A DNA stretch of 64,000 nt. Source: Corylus avellana. Taxonomy: Eukaryota > Streptophyta > Magnoliopsida > Fagales > Betulaceae. The position numbers and the translations under genes were made by a program. Below, one piece after another: positions 1-13,500 of this stretch (positions are counted from its first letter, which is position 1; each line of letters begins with the position of its first letter). Below the pieces are notes generated by a model. The model had not been told where the DNA came from. It saw only the letters and a list, made by a program, of their open reading frames with translations, and searched no databases. The stretch is taken from contig NC_081547.1 in the NCBI RefSeq assembly GCF_901000735.1, positions 25,965,382-26,029,381 of the forward strand, written 5' to 3'.

Positions 1-45
1 CGCCCCTTTGCGCTTTTTATATCATTATTACTTATCAAAAAAAAT
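1..45 (+). mobile_element. 3' tail of a LINE copy cut by the window edge
   Basis: The window starts in a tail reading roughly CGCCCCTTTGCGC, then TACTTATCAAAAAAAA. The same ending closes the other + strand LINE copies in this window, for example near 1800-1850, 39600 and 60200. Only the tail is visible. Confidence 0.6.
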
Positions 46-1369
46 ATCCTCCTTTTTTAGTCACTGTTGTATTTGCTTATATATTTTGTGTGATATCTCA
101 TTTTTGTATTTATGCTTCATATTATTGTGGTAGCTTATTCTAGACCTGTCAAGGAATGGGAGATTCATCAGGAAAAAATTGTTTACACCTCACAAGAAAT
201 GGTAATATCTATCAGGCACCCAAAATTTCACCCTCGTGGAAGAACCAATCACCATTGTTATGTCATAACTTTCATCTTTCTTGAAGCCTTTTTGTGCTTT
301 TGATGGCCTGAACTGCACATTGGATGCGTTAGGTCAAATTACCTAATTGTATTCTTAAACTTTTCTATGGTAGGCGTGTTTTATGTCAAGTACATTCAGA
401 ACTTGAATAAGTGTCTACCCAGTGTCAGTTCTATCTTATTTCATATTGTTTGCTTCTTTAAACTTTTAAAATTTTCAAGTTCATAGTCTAATGCAAAATA
501 TTACAAGTAAACTAAGGTTATAGTTCCTCCTCTTTCTTTTGTACATTGTATGTGTTGTAGACAATATAACATTCCTCTAATGCATGAGGTTTGCCCTTGG
601 TTTAAGAGAGCTTTGCCAGTACAGCACATGTTATCGTCTTCTTGGCGCTTACACTATAGGAACAGTGCCCTGGTTGATCAAATTGTAATGGTATTTCAGG
701 GACTGCCAGAAAATTGAGATATAAGGCCGAAGAGATGATTCAATAAATTATTTATGGTGTGTTCCCATAACGTTCTTATTGTTTAAGTATTTGTGATTGT
801 CTCTCTTTTCTGATGGATAGATTGCTAGCTTTAGGAATCAGTCTCGTTTTCCCCCTAACTGATGATTTTAAATGCCAAGATACGGATTTTGATTTGGCTC
901 TAGTGTTAAAGGCTGTTATTGAGTGGGGCTGGGGAGTACCATGAGGTCGAGAACAATGTTTCCCGCCTATTTTTGCTTCAAGAATGAATAAGAGTACCAT
1001 GAGGTCAAGTTATCCTTGGGACAAATGCCCTAATATTTGCCAATTCCGCAAAGCATGAGTCTAGATAGCGATGTGAAGAGTGCCAAATAATCGCCAATTG
1101 AATAAGGAAAAATTATCATAAGACATTTTGATATATCAACTGGCTGCCTATTTATTTATTTTTAGTTTGATGAAATATGTTGGATCTCTTCCATTGGGAG
1201 GTTGTTTGAGGTCTAATCTTTTTATAATGCGCTTTGGCCCCTTTTGGTTGTTCATTTCCTTAGAAGAGCATTTGAAGAACTAAGGCTCCTTTGAGAGTGA
1301 CATTTTGTGTGTACGATGAAGTTATAAAAGATTTTAACTATAGATAACACGAGAAAGAGGCATGTCATA

Positions 1370-1860
1370 AATGAGGGATTGGGGCTGCATGTGTAATAAG
1401 AGTAGAGAGATCATTGATCGTCTTTTGCTCCACTGCGAAATGGCTAGAGAGATGTGGGTATCAGTTTTTCATCTGTTTGGGTTAGAGTGGGTCATGCCCT
1501 ATTAATGGGTGGTGAAGTTGGTGGTTAGTTGGAAATGCCAGATTGAAAGTTGTTGCAATTTAGAAATCCAGATAATGGCTGCTCTCGTGCGAAATGTGGT
1601 GCATTGGAGAGGGTAATGCACGGAACTTTGAAGATTGTGAGAGTTAAAAGCTATTATGTTCAAATCTCTTTATTTTTGGAACGGTGGCTTACGGAAGTTC
1701 TCATTTCTTTAATTTTCTAGAATTTCTGAATTTGTGCTCTTCTACTTCTCTTTTAAATTGGGGGTCTCTCTTGTATGCTGCTTGCATACGTACTTGGGTT
1801 GCGCCCCTTTGCGCGTTTTAATAAGATTGAAGTACTTATGAAAGAAATTATTGCATTATA
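1370..1860 (+). mobile_element. Degenerate LINE (non-LTR retrotransposon) 3' end
   Basis: The start resembles the zinc-binding region that follows plant LINE reverse transcriptase: a Cys-containing stretch, then LLLHCEMAREMW and FGLEWVMP in broken frames. It continues through a 3' UTR with TTGTATGCTGC and TTGCGCCCCTTTGCGCG, and ends at TTAATAAGATTGAAGTACTTATGAAAG. Stops and frameshifts rule out function. The copy is 5' truncated and lies in the PWR intron. Confidence 0.7.
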
Positions 1861-2970
1861 GTCACCTGTGTTGTAGACGACATTGAAACTTTTCTGCCTT
1901 GGTTGTGATATATTTTTTCAGCAATTGCAGTTAAAAAAAAAAAAAAAAAAACTATACCTGGCTTAATGTGAGTGTCTTGTTTATGGTTTTGTCTCGTCTA
2001 ATATTGTGAGTCTGTGACACTAATCATGTGTCTCCAATATCAATGCTTTGTTTTTTCATTGATTACATCCTGTTCACGACCGTGAGTTAGGTAAAAGATA
2101 TCAATCTTAATATCATATTTGGTTTTCCATTGATCTGCAAGTGAAGTTCTGGTAGATTTATGAGCTTTGCATTATTGATGGAACGAATGATGTACATTGT
2201 GCATGTTTGAGGTAACTAAAGGCCTAACACATTCTGTGTCCAGAAATTTTTTTAGTATGCAGTAGTGTTGGATGCTTTATGATGATGATCTAGTGATACT
2301 TGTATTCGATACAAGATGGGCTGGCTATTATCAGCCTGAAGATGTCCATTAGTGCAACTGGCTATTTGATATGACTTGGTATCATACATTCATGGAAGAC
2401 TGATTCAGAGTAGAAGATAATGATTTGCTTTATTATTCAATACCGTGAAAGTCTTACGTTCATGATAGCTTTATGGACATGAAAGAGGTATAGGGTAGAA
2501 CCTTGAAAATATTCAGATCTCCACAAGTGAGTTTGCTTCTTTGATTTTGCATATCATCTTGTAGTGCATGTGTGGAATTGCACCGGCATAGGCAGGTTGT
2601 ATATAAAGGCTATTGAAATTCCATACCCTCTTTTCCCTAGAAAAGTAATTTTTGGTGCAAGAGAGATTAGCTGTGATGTCTATGAGTTTTAGCAAGTTGG
2701 GGTCTGATCAGGCAGGTGCAGTTTATATCAAGTATTATGGTGGATACTGCATCATACATCACTGAGGTTTGGTTGGAGTAATTCCCTAATTCGACATGTT
2801 ATTCATTTTTATGCCACTGGGATCTGGTCAGTTGTCTCTGAAGTTGAAAAAGTCTCAGTAAAGCACGTGGGTAGTGGTTTTTTGGCCTTGAGTTGTTTGA
2901 ATATGAAAGGTGATGAAAAACATGATATTGCCCTTGCTCTGAAACATCAGCTGCTCGTGCTTGAATCCTT

Positions 2971-3174
2971 GCTCTTTCTGCTCTTTCTGCAGTTATTTAT
3001 ACTTCCTATTTTGGGGTCAAGCTGGATTGATTCCCCTTTAAACAGTAATGATTTTTGGTCTAGATGTAGCTTGCTCTTGCTGCTCTTTCTGCAGTTATTT
3101 AAACTTCCTATTTTGGGGTCAAGCTGGATTGATTGCCCTTTAAACAGTAATGATTTTTGGTCTAGATGTAGTTT
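2971..3174. repeat. Tandem duplication, period about 102 bp, two copies
   Basis: Two nearly identical units contain CTCTTTCTGCAGTTATTT, then CTTCCTATTTTGGGGTC and GGTCTAGATGTAG. The AGTTATTT motif is at 2991 in the first copy and 3093 in the second. Each copy carries a sequence resembling a 3' splice site (TTTCTGCAG). Confidence 0.85.
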
Positions 3175-3216
3175 TTTCTTTTACAGACATGATGGATTTT
3201 ATTTAACAAATAATGC

Positions 3217-3354
3217 GTTTGGATGTTAGGTTGTTATTGAGAAAAATGTTTGATGTTGATTTGGTTTTTGCTTGAATTTCATTGTGTTTGGATGTTGGGT
3301 GGTTATTGAGAAAAATGTTTGATGTTGATTTGGTTTTTGCTTGAATTTCATGTT
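3217..3354. repeat. Tandem duplication, period 69 bp, next to the terminal PWR exon
   Basis: The units at 3217-3285 and 3286-3354 both begin GTTTGGATGTT and contain GAGAAAAATGTTTGATGTTG and TTTTTGCTTGAATTTCAT. They differ at only a few bases. The second copy ends about 40 bp before the acceptor of the coding exon. Confidence 0.85.
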
Positions 3355-3393
3355 ATCATATTTTCATGATTAAGTTACAATCTGTTTTTGCAG

Positions 3394-6300
3394 CAGGAAA
3401 TCTGAGCCTGGTCCCTACCGCAGAGATGCTCAATTTTACAAGCAAGCTGCTTTCAGATTCCCAAGTAAAGGTTTACAGCAACACTTTGAAGATGCCGTCC
3501 TTAATTTTGGACAAAAAGGAAAAAATGGTGTCAAGGTTTATCTCTAGTAATGGATTAGTTGAAGATCCCTGGGCTGTTGAGAAAGAGCGGGCTCTGATCA
3601 ACCCCTGGACGCCTGAAGAGAAAGAAATTTTCATGGATAAGCTAACCACCTTTGGGAAAGATTTCTGGAAAATTGCTTCTTTCCTCGACCACAAGACAAC
3701 AGCAGATTGTGTGGAGTTCTACTACAAAAATCACAAATCTGACTGTTTCGAGAAAACAAAGAAACAGGGTTGCAGTAAACAAGCAAAGTCCTTCTTTCCT
3801 AGTACCTATCTGGTGACATCAGGGAAAAAGTGGAATCGGGAGATGAATGCTGCTTCACTTGACATGTTAGGTGCAGTTTCAATGATGGCAGCTCGAGCTG
3901 ATGACCGTGCAAGGAGTCGGCAATCAAGTGCTGGACGAGTCTTTTTAGGTGGCTACAGTGATTCAAAAACATTATGGGGTGATGATGGAATTTTGGAAAG
4001 GTCTAGTAGTCTTGATATTCTTGGGAATGAAAGAGAAACAGTTGCTGCTGATGTGTTAGCTGGTATATGTGGTTCCCTGTCATCAGAGGCTATGAGTTCT
4101 TGCATCACAACTTCCATTGACCCTGGAGAGAGCTATCGGGAATGGAAGTGCCAAAAAGTGGACTCTCTAAAGCGGCCTTTGACACCTGATGTTACACAGA
4201 ATGTTGATGATGAGACTTGTTCTGATGAGAGCTGTGGGGAAATGGATCCTTCTGATTGGACAGACGAGGAGAAGTCTATCTTTATACAGGCTGTGTCATC
4301 GTATGGCAAGGATTTTGTGATGATCTCAAGATGCGTAAGGACAAGATCACGGGACCAATGCAAGGTTTTTTTTAGCAAGGCTCGGAAGTGCCTTGGACTG
4401 GATTTGATGCATCCTGGGCCTAGAAATGTAGGAACACCAGTGAGTGATGACGCTAATGGAGGTGGAAGTGACACAGAAGATGCTTGTGTTGTAGAGACTG
4501 GTGAGACTGGCTCGGTTATCTGTGGCAATAATTCTGGCTGTAAACTGGATGAGGACTTGCCTTTGTCCACCATGAACATGAACCATGACGAAACTGATCC
4601 TGCCAAGATTGTGAACTTGCAATCTGATCTGAACAAGTCACAGGAAAATAATGGGATTGGACATATGGACCATGAACTTGAGGCTGTGGAAACATTGGCT
4701 TCTGATGCATGTCCGTCAGAGAAGAGTCCTGAGCTAGTTTTTCATGGTGACAGCGATATTGGGGATGCTGTTAAAAACCAGTCTGAGTCGGTGCATGCTC
4801 AGAAATGTGCAGTTGTCTTGGCCAATACAGAACCTGGAGGAGATGAAGTGATTGAACAGGGTATTTCGATCACAGGATCAGTAGCTGTCGTAGAAGGAAT
4901 CAATCCTGTCCCATTGAGTTCAGAAGCGTTGCTGGAGAATAAAGCTGTTGCTTCTGAGGGATTTGAAAATGAATTAGCAGGGCAAGAGTTGCTGTTGCCT
5001 GAAAGTTGTTTGAATGATAGACGAGATGAAAAATCTGATGGAGATACAATTGGCCCTAGTAGCTTGCAATGCTCGAATCAAGATTCAAATACAACAGGAA
5101 ATGCATCCCATGTGGCTGCAGAGAGTTCTGGTTTCAGTCTCAACCCTGAATATCAGCATAAAGTTTCCTTGGAGCTGGATTCAATGGAAAAGCCTCATGT
5201 CATCTCTTTGCCACAGCAGAGTTCTCCTTCTGCAACTTCTGTGTCTCAAGATTCTGCCGCCATTTTGTGTGATAAAACACTAAATCAAGATAGATTGTCA
5301 TCGACACTTGATTTTCATGGGAACAGGGATAAGCAGTCTCCTAAATCTGTTAGTAGAGATGACTTTCACCAGCATTTGTCAGGCAATCCTTTATTGAATC
5401 ACGTTGAATCCTCCCAGATTCTCAGGGGCTATCCATTGCAGATGTCGAACAAGAAAGATATGAATGGGGATGTTAATTGCAGAAAGCTTTCTGAAGTTCA
5501 AACCCTGCCACAGTCGGACAGGATTATTTCCACTCGATATGTGCCACAGGATTGCTATCTTCAGAAGTGCAGCAGTTCAAAGCCTCACTGCTCAGTGGCT
5601 GAACTTCCACTTCTGTCCCAGAAGATAGAACAAACAAGTGTTCATTCGAGAGCTCATTCACGGAGTCTGTCAGATACGGATAAACCATGCAGGAATGGTG
5701 ATGTGAAACTGTTTGGTCAGATTCTCAGTAATCCATCGTCTACGCAGATTCCAAATTCTAGCACCCATGAGAATGACGAAAAGGGGATCCATAATCCTAA
5801 ATTAAGCAGCAAATCTAATTTAAAGTTTTCTGGCCACCACAATATGGATGGAAATTCAAATCTCCTTAAGTTTGATCGGAATAATTACCTCGGCCTTGAG
5901 AATGTTGCAATGAGGAGTTTTGGTTTCTGGGATGGGAATAGAATACAAACTGGATTTTCATCTTTTCCTGATTCTGCTATCTTGTTGGCCAAATATCCTG
6001 CTGCTTTTGGCAATTATCCCACACCGCCTCCCAAGGTTGACCCTCCGCCATTGCAGGCAGTTGGCAAGAGTAATGAACGAAATTTGAACGGTGTATCGGT
6101 TTTTCCATCAAGGGAAATAAGTAGCAGCAATGGAGTGGTTGATTATCAGGTGTATAGGAGCCGAGAGGGCTCTAAAGTTCAGCCATTTGCAGTAGATATG
6201 AAACAGCGGCAAGACATTTTTTCTGAGATGCAAAGACGAAATGGGTTTGAAGGGGTGCAGCCACAGGGGAGGGGGGTGGTTGGTATGAATATGAATGTAG

Positions 6301-6464
6301 TAGGAAGGGCAGGAGTTCTTGTCGGGGGACCATGCACTGGTGTTTCTGATCCTGTGGCAGCCATTAAAATGCACTATGCAAAAACCGACCAGTATGGCGG
6401 GCAGACAGGGAGCATCACAAGAGAGGAGGAATCTTGGATAGGTAAGGGGGACATAGGTAGGTAG
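3394..6464 (+). CDS. PWR: POWERDRESS-like SANT-domain corepressor, 3' terminal coding exon (partial gene)
   Basis: This is the last, large coding exon of an NCoR/SMRT-like plant nuclear protein. In Arabidopsis, POWERDRESS (At3g52250) works with histone deacetylase HDA9 to remove histone acetylation. The acceptor is the TTTTTGCAG ending at 3393. The exon opens in phase with AGNLSLVPTAEM and gives 1022 residues before the TAG at 6462-6464. Two SANT domains are visible: one from about NPWTPEEKEIF to KNHKSD (bases 3600-3745) and one from SDWTDEEKSIF to KARKCL (4253-4394). Between and after them the chain is long, Ser/Asn-rich and low in complexity, as expected for this family. I saw no upstream exon in 1-3393, so the N-terminal half lies outside the window and 1-3393 is intron. 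The Met at 3366 lies in the intron and is not the start. The family call is confident; the deacetylase partnership is inferred from the orthologue. Confidence 0.9.
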
Positions 6465-7536
6465 TACATGTGCTCGGGGGGCCTCTTTAAGAGGCCCTCA
6501 GCGGTAAAAGAGGGCCCTCAGCGGCAAATATCTTTCTTTTCCGCGCCCTGTATTATAGTTTTTGTATTGTTCAATTATATGATAGGGCAGTGGACGGTTC
6601 TCAAAGGCCGTCTTTTTGGTAAAGTATTTTAGGTGCTTGTAATATTCCAGCAGCTTTATATTTGTTGTATTGGATGGAAATACAGAAATAATCTGTGAAA
6701 GTTGGCAGGGGTAGTTCCAATTTCTTCCTATGCGATCTCTTCTGATGCCTTCTCCAATTTTGCAGTTATCCTTTTACGCTTTATTCGGTGCTCTGGATAT
6801 ATTTTTTTTTTCTTCCAGGACTTTTGTGATTGCTTTCAACTTCTCACTTGTGGAAACTCCTAATTTTTAAGTGTTCTAAGTGCTGTACACATCCAGATGG
6901 TTTTGGTATCTTTCTCACATTTCTTGTTTTTTATTTATTTATTTATTTTTTTATTTGGGGGGTCGTCTGAAAGTCTTGATGGTACTGTCAAAAGAGTTTT
7001 ACTACTTAGATCTGACCTTGAGAATTTAATGCGTTGATCTTGTTATGGGTACCACTACCACCACCTGAAGAAAATATGGATTTAAAGTTGAAGTCAATCA
7101 CGTCATATTACATATGAAGTTAAAGGAAGTCAACCTTTTTGCACTAATTTTATGTATGGTGATGTGACATATTTTAAGTGATTAACATGATGGCCAATGT
7201 AAAATGAGCCTAAAGAGTGGGCTGAATTTCTCTGGGGGTTGATCGGAAGTAATTCCAACAAATAGAACAGTTCTGTTCTATTTTGAGATTATTTTAGAAA
7301 ACTAAGGGCTGTGAAGGGAAATGATGGCCAAGCATTAACAAATCGGCCGTTTGCAACGTTTCACTTTAAACACGACATTGTATATAAAAATAAAAAATAA
7401 AACACAAAAAAACAAAAAACAAAATCATCTTCCTACTGTCGAAAGGTAGCATGGCTGCAACGCAAGCTTTCATTTGCTCCCCACATTTCTGCAGGCGACT
7501 GGCAGTAGCATGTTCAATAGTGCTGCTGGCCTGCTG
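6465..7536. other. Convergent [16 protein letters not shown] with the 3' UTRs of PWR and the pseudouridine synthase gene
   Basis: The PWR-like gene reads rightward and the pseudouridine synthase gene leftward into this gap. Just after the PWR stop there is a short imperfect inverted repeat (GGCCTCTTTAAGAGGCC) and a repeated GGCCCTCAGCGG. The rest is AT-rich, with a (TTTA)n stretch near 6930-6950. I saw no coding potential or transposon core. Confidence 0.6.
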
Positions 7537-10500
7537 CTAATTACTTGTGTTTACTTCGGCCTCCTTCTGTGTTCGGAGTACAGGTGGAAGAGGTGCAGTT
7601 ATTTTAATTACCTGCAATAGCATAATTAGCAGTTGGATTAGGCTGCCTTGCTTGGTGATTCTGATCATGGTAACCAGTATGGTCCAAAACAGCTACTCAT
7701 GCTATACAATTTGGTCGACCAAAATTTTGAAAGTGAAGCAAATGTCAAACATGATTCACTAACAAAAAAAAAAAGATAGAAGTCTCGAGAACATATAAAA
7801 AAGGTGACTTGATAGAAACTCGTCGATTAAGAAAATTCTGGCCCATGCAATGATTCTCAACTTTAATAATAATAATAATAATAATAATACATTGAGTGGA
7901 TTAACAAAATGGGGGCATACCTTTAGGTGGTTATAGGGACAAGAAAAATCATATTGTTTACTGACATAAAGAGTATTTACTTATCACCATGCCTGAATGA
8001 TTATTAGAATGAACATAAAGAGTACTTGCTTACTTATCACCATGCCTGAGTGATGATTATAAGTTGCATTCTGAATTTGTAAGCACTACATCATTTTTGA
8101 CGCCTATTCCTGTACTCACCTGATTGGTTGTTGGGTGAGAAAGAACCAGTTGATGTGCATGCAAGCAGTAGCCACAGTCCCCTGGAACAGGTTTTATTGG
8201 CCTTTGGTACCCTCTACAAATTGTGAAAAAAATATGGACTAGCATGAAGTACTTGTATCAAACTTACAACAGTAACCTATTCTTGTCTCTCAATTTCAAT
8301 GGCAGCATTTGTATTGTCAAAGAATGGAGATAGCTAAAGCTGTTTTATGATATGAATTTGACATGGAGGAAAGAGAATGCTACTTGGTAGATCAACAATG
8401 CCCAAGTTCAATTCCAAAATGCTTAATGACATGCATCACAACAAATTCGTGCATGATCAGGTTCAATTTCAATGTCTTTGATCTTCACGCTTAGACAGGT
8501 TCATCTCACTATACTACCTCCATCACAATTTCAAAAAGAAAAAGTTGAAATTTAGGAACGAACATTAATTGCCTTGATAATTCATAATTCAAACTTTTTG
8601 TATGTTCTCCCAAAATGTGTGTTTTGAACTTCTCATCAAGGACACAACTTCAAAATGAGGATAAAAAAAGGAAAATAAAAGTTTTAGACTTCCATTCTGA
8701 TATGGGACATGTTATGGGACAAGCAATTTTGGGAAAAGTGACACTCGTTATGGGACGGGGGGTTTAGTTACCAACCAAGGTAGAAGAAAGTGCCTAATAC
8801 GATGAGGCAACCATCTGAGAAGTGACCCACTAGTTGTCTGACTTGTATTAGCTCATCTAAACTATAAGATGTAGTTATGAAAAGAAATATATCAGTAAAC
8901 GGTTTGTAGGAAGTAAGAAGCTATTCTCACTGAGAATATCTTATATTCTGGTGATTTCTAAAGCACCATATGGAAAATATTTCCATATGAAAGAGATTCC
9001 TTTAGTCTTCAAAAACTTAGGAAAAAATAATATGGAAGAATAGAGTAGAAAGATATTGACCTTGTAAATCAACATTTGCTTACCCGTCTGTTGCAAAACT
9101 TTCATCAATAAATTCAGGATCAAAGCACTTTGGTTGTCCACCACTAACGTAGAGAGGATCACCTGCTAAGCGGCAAAAGATAACTCTCAAACGCTGTCCA
9201 CTAACATATTTAATCCAAAATTTGCACTTCGTAATCAGGCAAAGCAACTCAGCAGCTAAACAACAAACATATTTAATTATAAATTCACCAAATGTGCGAT
9301 CTAAAATGCTTAAATAATGAAAAATGGTTGATATTTGCAATATAAAACAAGTGTTCCTCGTGGAGAAGTGCATAAGATTTGCAGTAAAATCTGCTCCTAA
9401 TCTCCCATGTTTAGGGCATCATCTCTAAGATATAATTTGAAAAACGTTAATCAATTCGAAAAGGAAAAAAAATAGATTAATGACTAAATAAGTATCAATT
9501 ACTTAGTAAAATATAAGAAATGAAATTTTGTTCATCTTTTGATGCCAATAGCTTGTTTATTTCTACTCAATATGAGTTCAAACAATACTTTCTTAACTTT
9601 AATTTTGATACATAGCTGCATAGGATTTTTTTTTTTTTTATTTTATTTTATTTTTTTATTTTAATTATAGCAGTTCATGATTGTAAATTGCAAATTTAGT
9701 AATACTTCAATAACACTTCAATCTTGAGCATAACTTTATTTTTCAATAAAATATTTTCCAAATCTTAAACAAGTAATATGATAACAATAACTAATTGAAA
9801 ATATTGATTTATTGCACAGACTATTTAATTGCAAGAGAAATTGTTTAATGAGTAAAAATTAACTAAAAGGAGAAGCATACCTGGGGAAAAAATGTTTAAA
9901 AGCATTTTCCATTTTTTTTTAAAAAAATTTCTTTGATGATATAACATCCTGCTTTACTACTCTTTTGATCTTTGTCAAACCATTGGAGGCTTCTTTTTTT
10001 TTTTCTAGCTCACATTTTCTACTAATAGGATTATTAACAAAAAAAAAATAAAAATGCAAGTGATGAAGAAGGAAAATAATCGATTTAAATTAAATAAGGA
10101 AGGAAAGTTTTGGCATGGGGTGTTGCAATGTGACAAAACAATAACACAATTAATAAGACTACTAAATTTATACTTAGAAAAAATGAATAAATTTTTTTTT
10201 TGATAAGTAGTGCACTTTTTTTTTCCTTCAATCTTGAAGGTACCATTTTCTTCCTCTTTTGGTCATTTCCTATAGTAATTCACCTTTTCTAATAAATAAT
10301 CATAGTTGTCTTTGTTTATACTCACATAGGGGGTTTCTTCAACGCTATTAACACTTCTCATCTCATTGTTCTCTTTCCACGTGTTGCCCAACTACAGTGA
10401 ATTCTTTAAAAAAAATGGTACCAATGCATTAAGTTACTGGCTTCTGCACTGCAATGCATAATAAGCGTCTACTTATTTCCTTCAAATAGTCACCTATCTG

Positions 10501-13500
10501 AAAATCCATCTTAATTTTTCTTCTTTACTCACTGTCACACCCACACACCTACACAAGACACATCTTCCCCATGAATTTACAACATCTGCTGCAATAGGGT
10601 GGCGCTTGATTAGAATAAACGTTAGAATATTAATTAAATAATTAAACTGACCATTTCCTATCAGTGTAAGTTTTTGAGATAAGTGATAATTAAATATGGT
10701 ATCAATTAAATATTTCACGTGTTTAATCTCACTTACTGAAGGGGAGTTTAAGCTTACGCATGAAGGGGAGTATTATAATATTGATTAAATAATTAAATAC
10801 ATCAATTCCCTATTAGTTTAAGCTTTTGGAATAAGTGATGATATATCAATAAGTGTTCAAAAATTCACTAAGCTATACTAGAGGTAACAACACTTCAAAC
10901 TTTACCCAACAAAGGATGCCCAATGAAAGAAAGATGGATACGTATTTGGTGGGGCCGTCCTGACTGAATTTCAACCTGTTAAATAGATCAACATATTAGA
11001 GAATGCTATATATTTATGCTATAACAAGTTAAAAAAAAAAGGGGAAAATGCAATTTACCCCCGTGAAGTTTCAGGTGTTTTTCAATTTTAACCCCAAAGT
11101 TCAAAAATTGGCAATCTACCCCCCTGAAGTTTCAAAAATTGGCAATTTAAACCTTCCGTTTAATTTTTCCGTTAAATTGGATGGAATTTTTTTAAAAAAG
11201 CCTAAGGGCAATGATGTAATTTCATAGATTTCCGTCTATTTTAACGGAAAAATTAAACGGAAGGTTTAAATTGCCAATTTTTAAAACTTCAGGGGAGTAG
11301 ATTGCCAATTTTTGAACTTTGGGGTTAAAATTGAAAAACCCCTGAAACTTCACGGGGGTAAACTGCATTTTCCCAAAAAAAAAAAGAATACAAATTCTTT
11401 CCTCCAAATACTTTCTATGTCTCTATTTTCCCAATTGTGAATGTTCACCAGATAATCCCTAGACATGCAGGTCAACTGCTTATCAGTGATTGCTAACATT
11501 CGACACTTAGTTTGAAGCTACCAAAATTAGGCCATTACTATTTAGGCAATCTAAAGATTTAAAAAATTAACGAGGTCACTAGTTCAATCGGGAATACGCC
11601 TTATGAAACGGAGGTTACTACTTCGGATTTCCCTTTCTCCCTCCTCTTGGGAACAACAAATTACTTATAAAATAATAATAATAAAAAAAAATAACGACAT
11701 TTCATTTAAATACCTTCCATGCTGACATTTGAACTCAGTTCCATCATTTTTACATGACAAAGATTTTTGATTATTTGATTCATCTTTTGGGTTCAAGAAT
11801 TCCTATATAACTTAAGCGGCATAAATGATTGTATGATTCCAATTACAAATTAATGACATTCCTTTCAATACTCTCTCTCTCTCCCCTGTTGAGAATGCCT
11901 TTTCTTTTTCTTTTTCTTTTTTTTTTGGGTAAAGAACACTTTTGGTCCTCAGACTTTCATTAGTGTTTCTATTTCGTTCATTTTTTTCCAATTGTAACAA
12001 TGTTACTCTCCAACGTTCACCATTGTTTGATGTTGTTCCTCCATCAAAATTTGTTTTGAGTTTAGTTAAAGGAGAATGCGATTTGGCACTATCACATGTT
12101 GCTGGCCTAGCAGATGCGTTGCCAAGAGCCAAGTGGATTAAAAGATGCCATGTCAATCTAGATGGTGCCACATCTTGCTCCATTAGCTAAAATCCAATGG
12201 ACTTGGATGGAGGAACAACACTAAAACAATAATGGAAGTCTGAGGGTAACATTTTTGTAATCGGAAAAGACTGAAATAAAAACATGAATCAAACTTGGAG
12301 GACTAAAAGTGTACTTTACCTTTTTGTGGTTTGAGGAGTTCCTTGATCTCTGTTTTCCATAAATAAACAAAAGAGAGAGAGTGGATATGCCCAGGTCCCA
12401 CATGGAAATGCTCTATTGCTAACATAATGTTGGGATAAATGAAACTAAATAAAATGATCATTCAACATATAAATACTTAAAGAGAGTAGATTTACTTATG
12501 CATTATCATGCAATTCTAATTTATAAACTAGAGAACCTGGACCAATGTTGTGTTCCCTTGCATGCCTCTCTCAAGAACATCAACTTTGCTCAGAGCTGGT
12601 TTCCCTGCAGAAAAAGAGAAGTTAATGAAAGGGTTTAAACATGATAAGAAAGATATATGTGGTTGAAACCAAAGAATCAATGACAGCGAATAATGATATA
12701 GTACACGCTCTAATTCAATAAAGTGGTAGCAAAAAGACTAAATAGAAACATATATTACACTTGCGAAATAGCAAGTGGATGTTACATCCCAGAAAAACAC
12801 CATTTAAGAGGTTACATAAATCATATAAACCTGAGGAAGAAGCAACGTACAGCCCCTTGGCAACACCAGGATACCGCACCATTCCAATGGGCTGTTTTAT
12901 CATTACCTGCAATGCAGAAATAACTTTCAGTGCATAACACTGCTAATCAGAATTCTAACGGAGATATATTTATAATATTGGTAAGTTATCACAAACCCAA
13001 TGGGTCTTGCACCCACAACCTCATTCTCCACTTTATTTCTAAAGGGGAAGAGGTGACATTTGAGTCAGGGCTCACTAGCAGAATTATAAGTGAAAATATT
13101 TCAACAAAAAAAAAAAAAAAACATTAAAAGGTTTAAACAAGAAGACCATCATAACCCGAGGAAAAAAGGGACCATAAAATGAGCTTAATCAAATTGTTAA
13201 AGTTAAAAAAAGGTGAGTGGGAAGAGAAGAAAATATGCAATAGAAGTGAACACATCCATTAGAAGCTATAATTAGCTCTAATTGAGGACAAGATTGGAGA
13301 AAGTTGATGAAGATGATTCAGCAACAAGAAGAAGAAGTCAAACAGTTCAAGTAGCACCTTCAGCAGTTCAGCATCTATTTCTTCTTTTCAAAGTCACAAA
13401 TAAGTGATTTCATTCGAAATCTGATTCTACTCTAAAATTCAATAATTCACTTCAATTCCAGCTATCATACTTGATACCAGCTTATTGACATATTTCCTAA

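Larger units (their letters stand above)
1..3393 (+). other. Intron of the POWERDRESS-like gene, with LINE debris and tandem duplications
   Basis: No stretch here translates into POWERDRESS-family sequence, and the region runs directly into the acceptor at 3393. It holds a LINE tail at 1-45, a second LINE 3' end at about 1370-1860, a poly(A) run at 1933-1951, and two tandem duplications near the acceptor (listed separately). The short open frames here are not supported as genes. Confidence 0.7.

Noticed and set aside
3366..3393. Met at 3366 as the start of the PWR-like gene
   Set aside because: The bases before 3394 form a good acceptor (TTTTTGCAG) and the family continues upstream of AGNLSLVP, so the in-frame Met is intronic.
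4133..4636. 167-codon leftward frame in the PWR exon
   Set aside because: It is antisense to the strongly supported SANT-domain coding exon and has no family match.
11812..12183. 123-codon leftward frame in pseudouridine synthase intron 10
   Set aside because: It falls within and beside a TIR-flanked MITE and shows no protein family.
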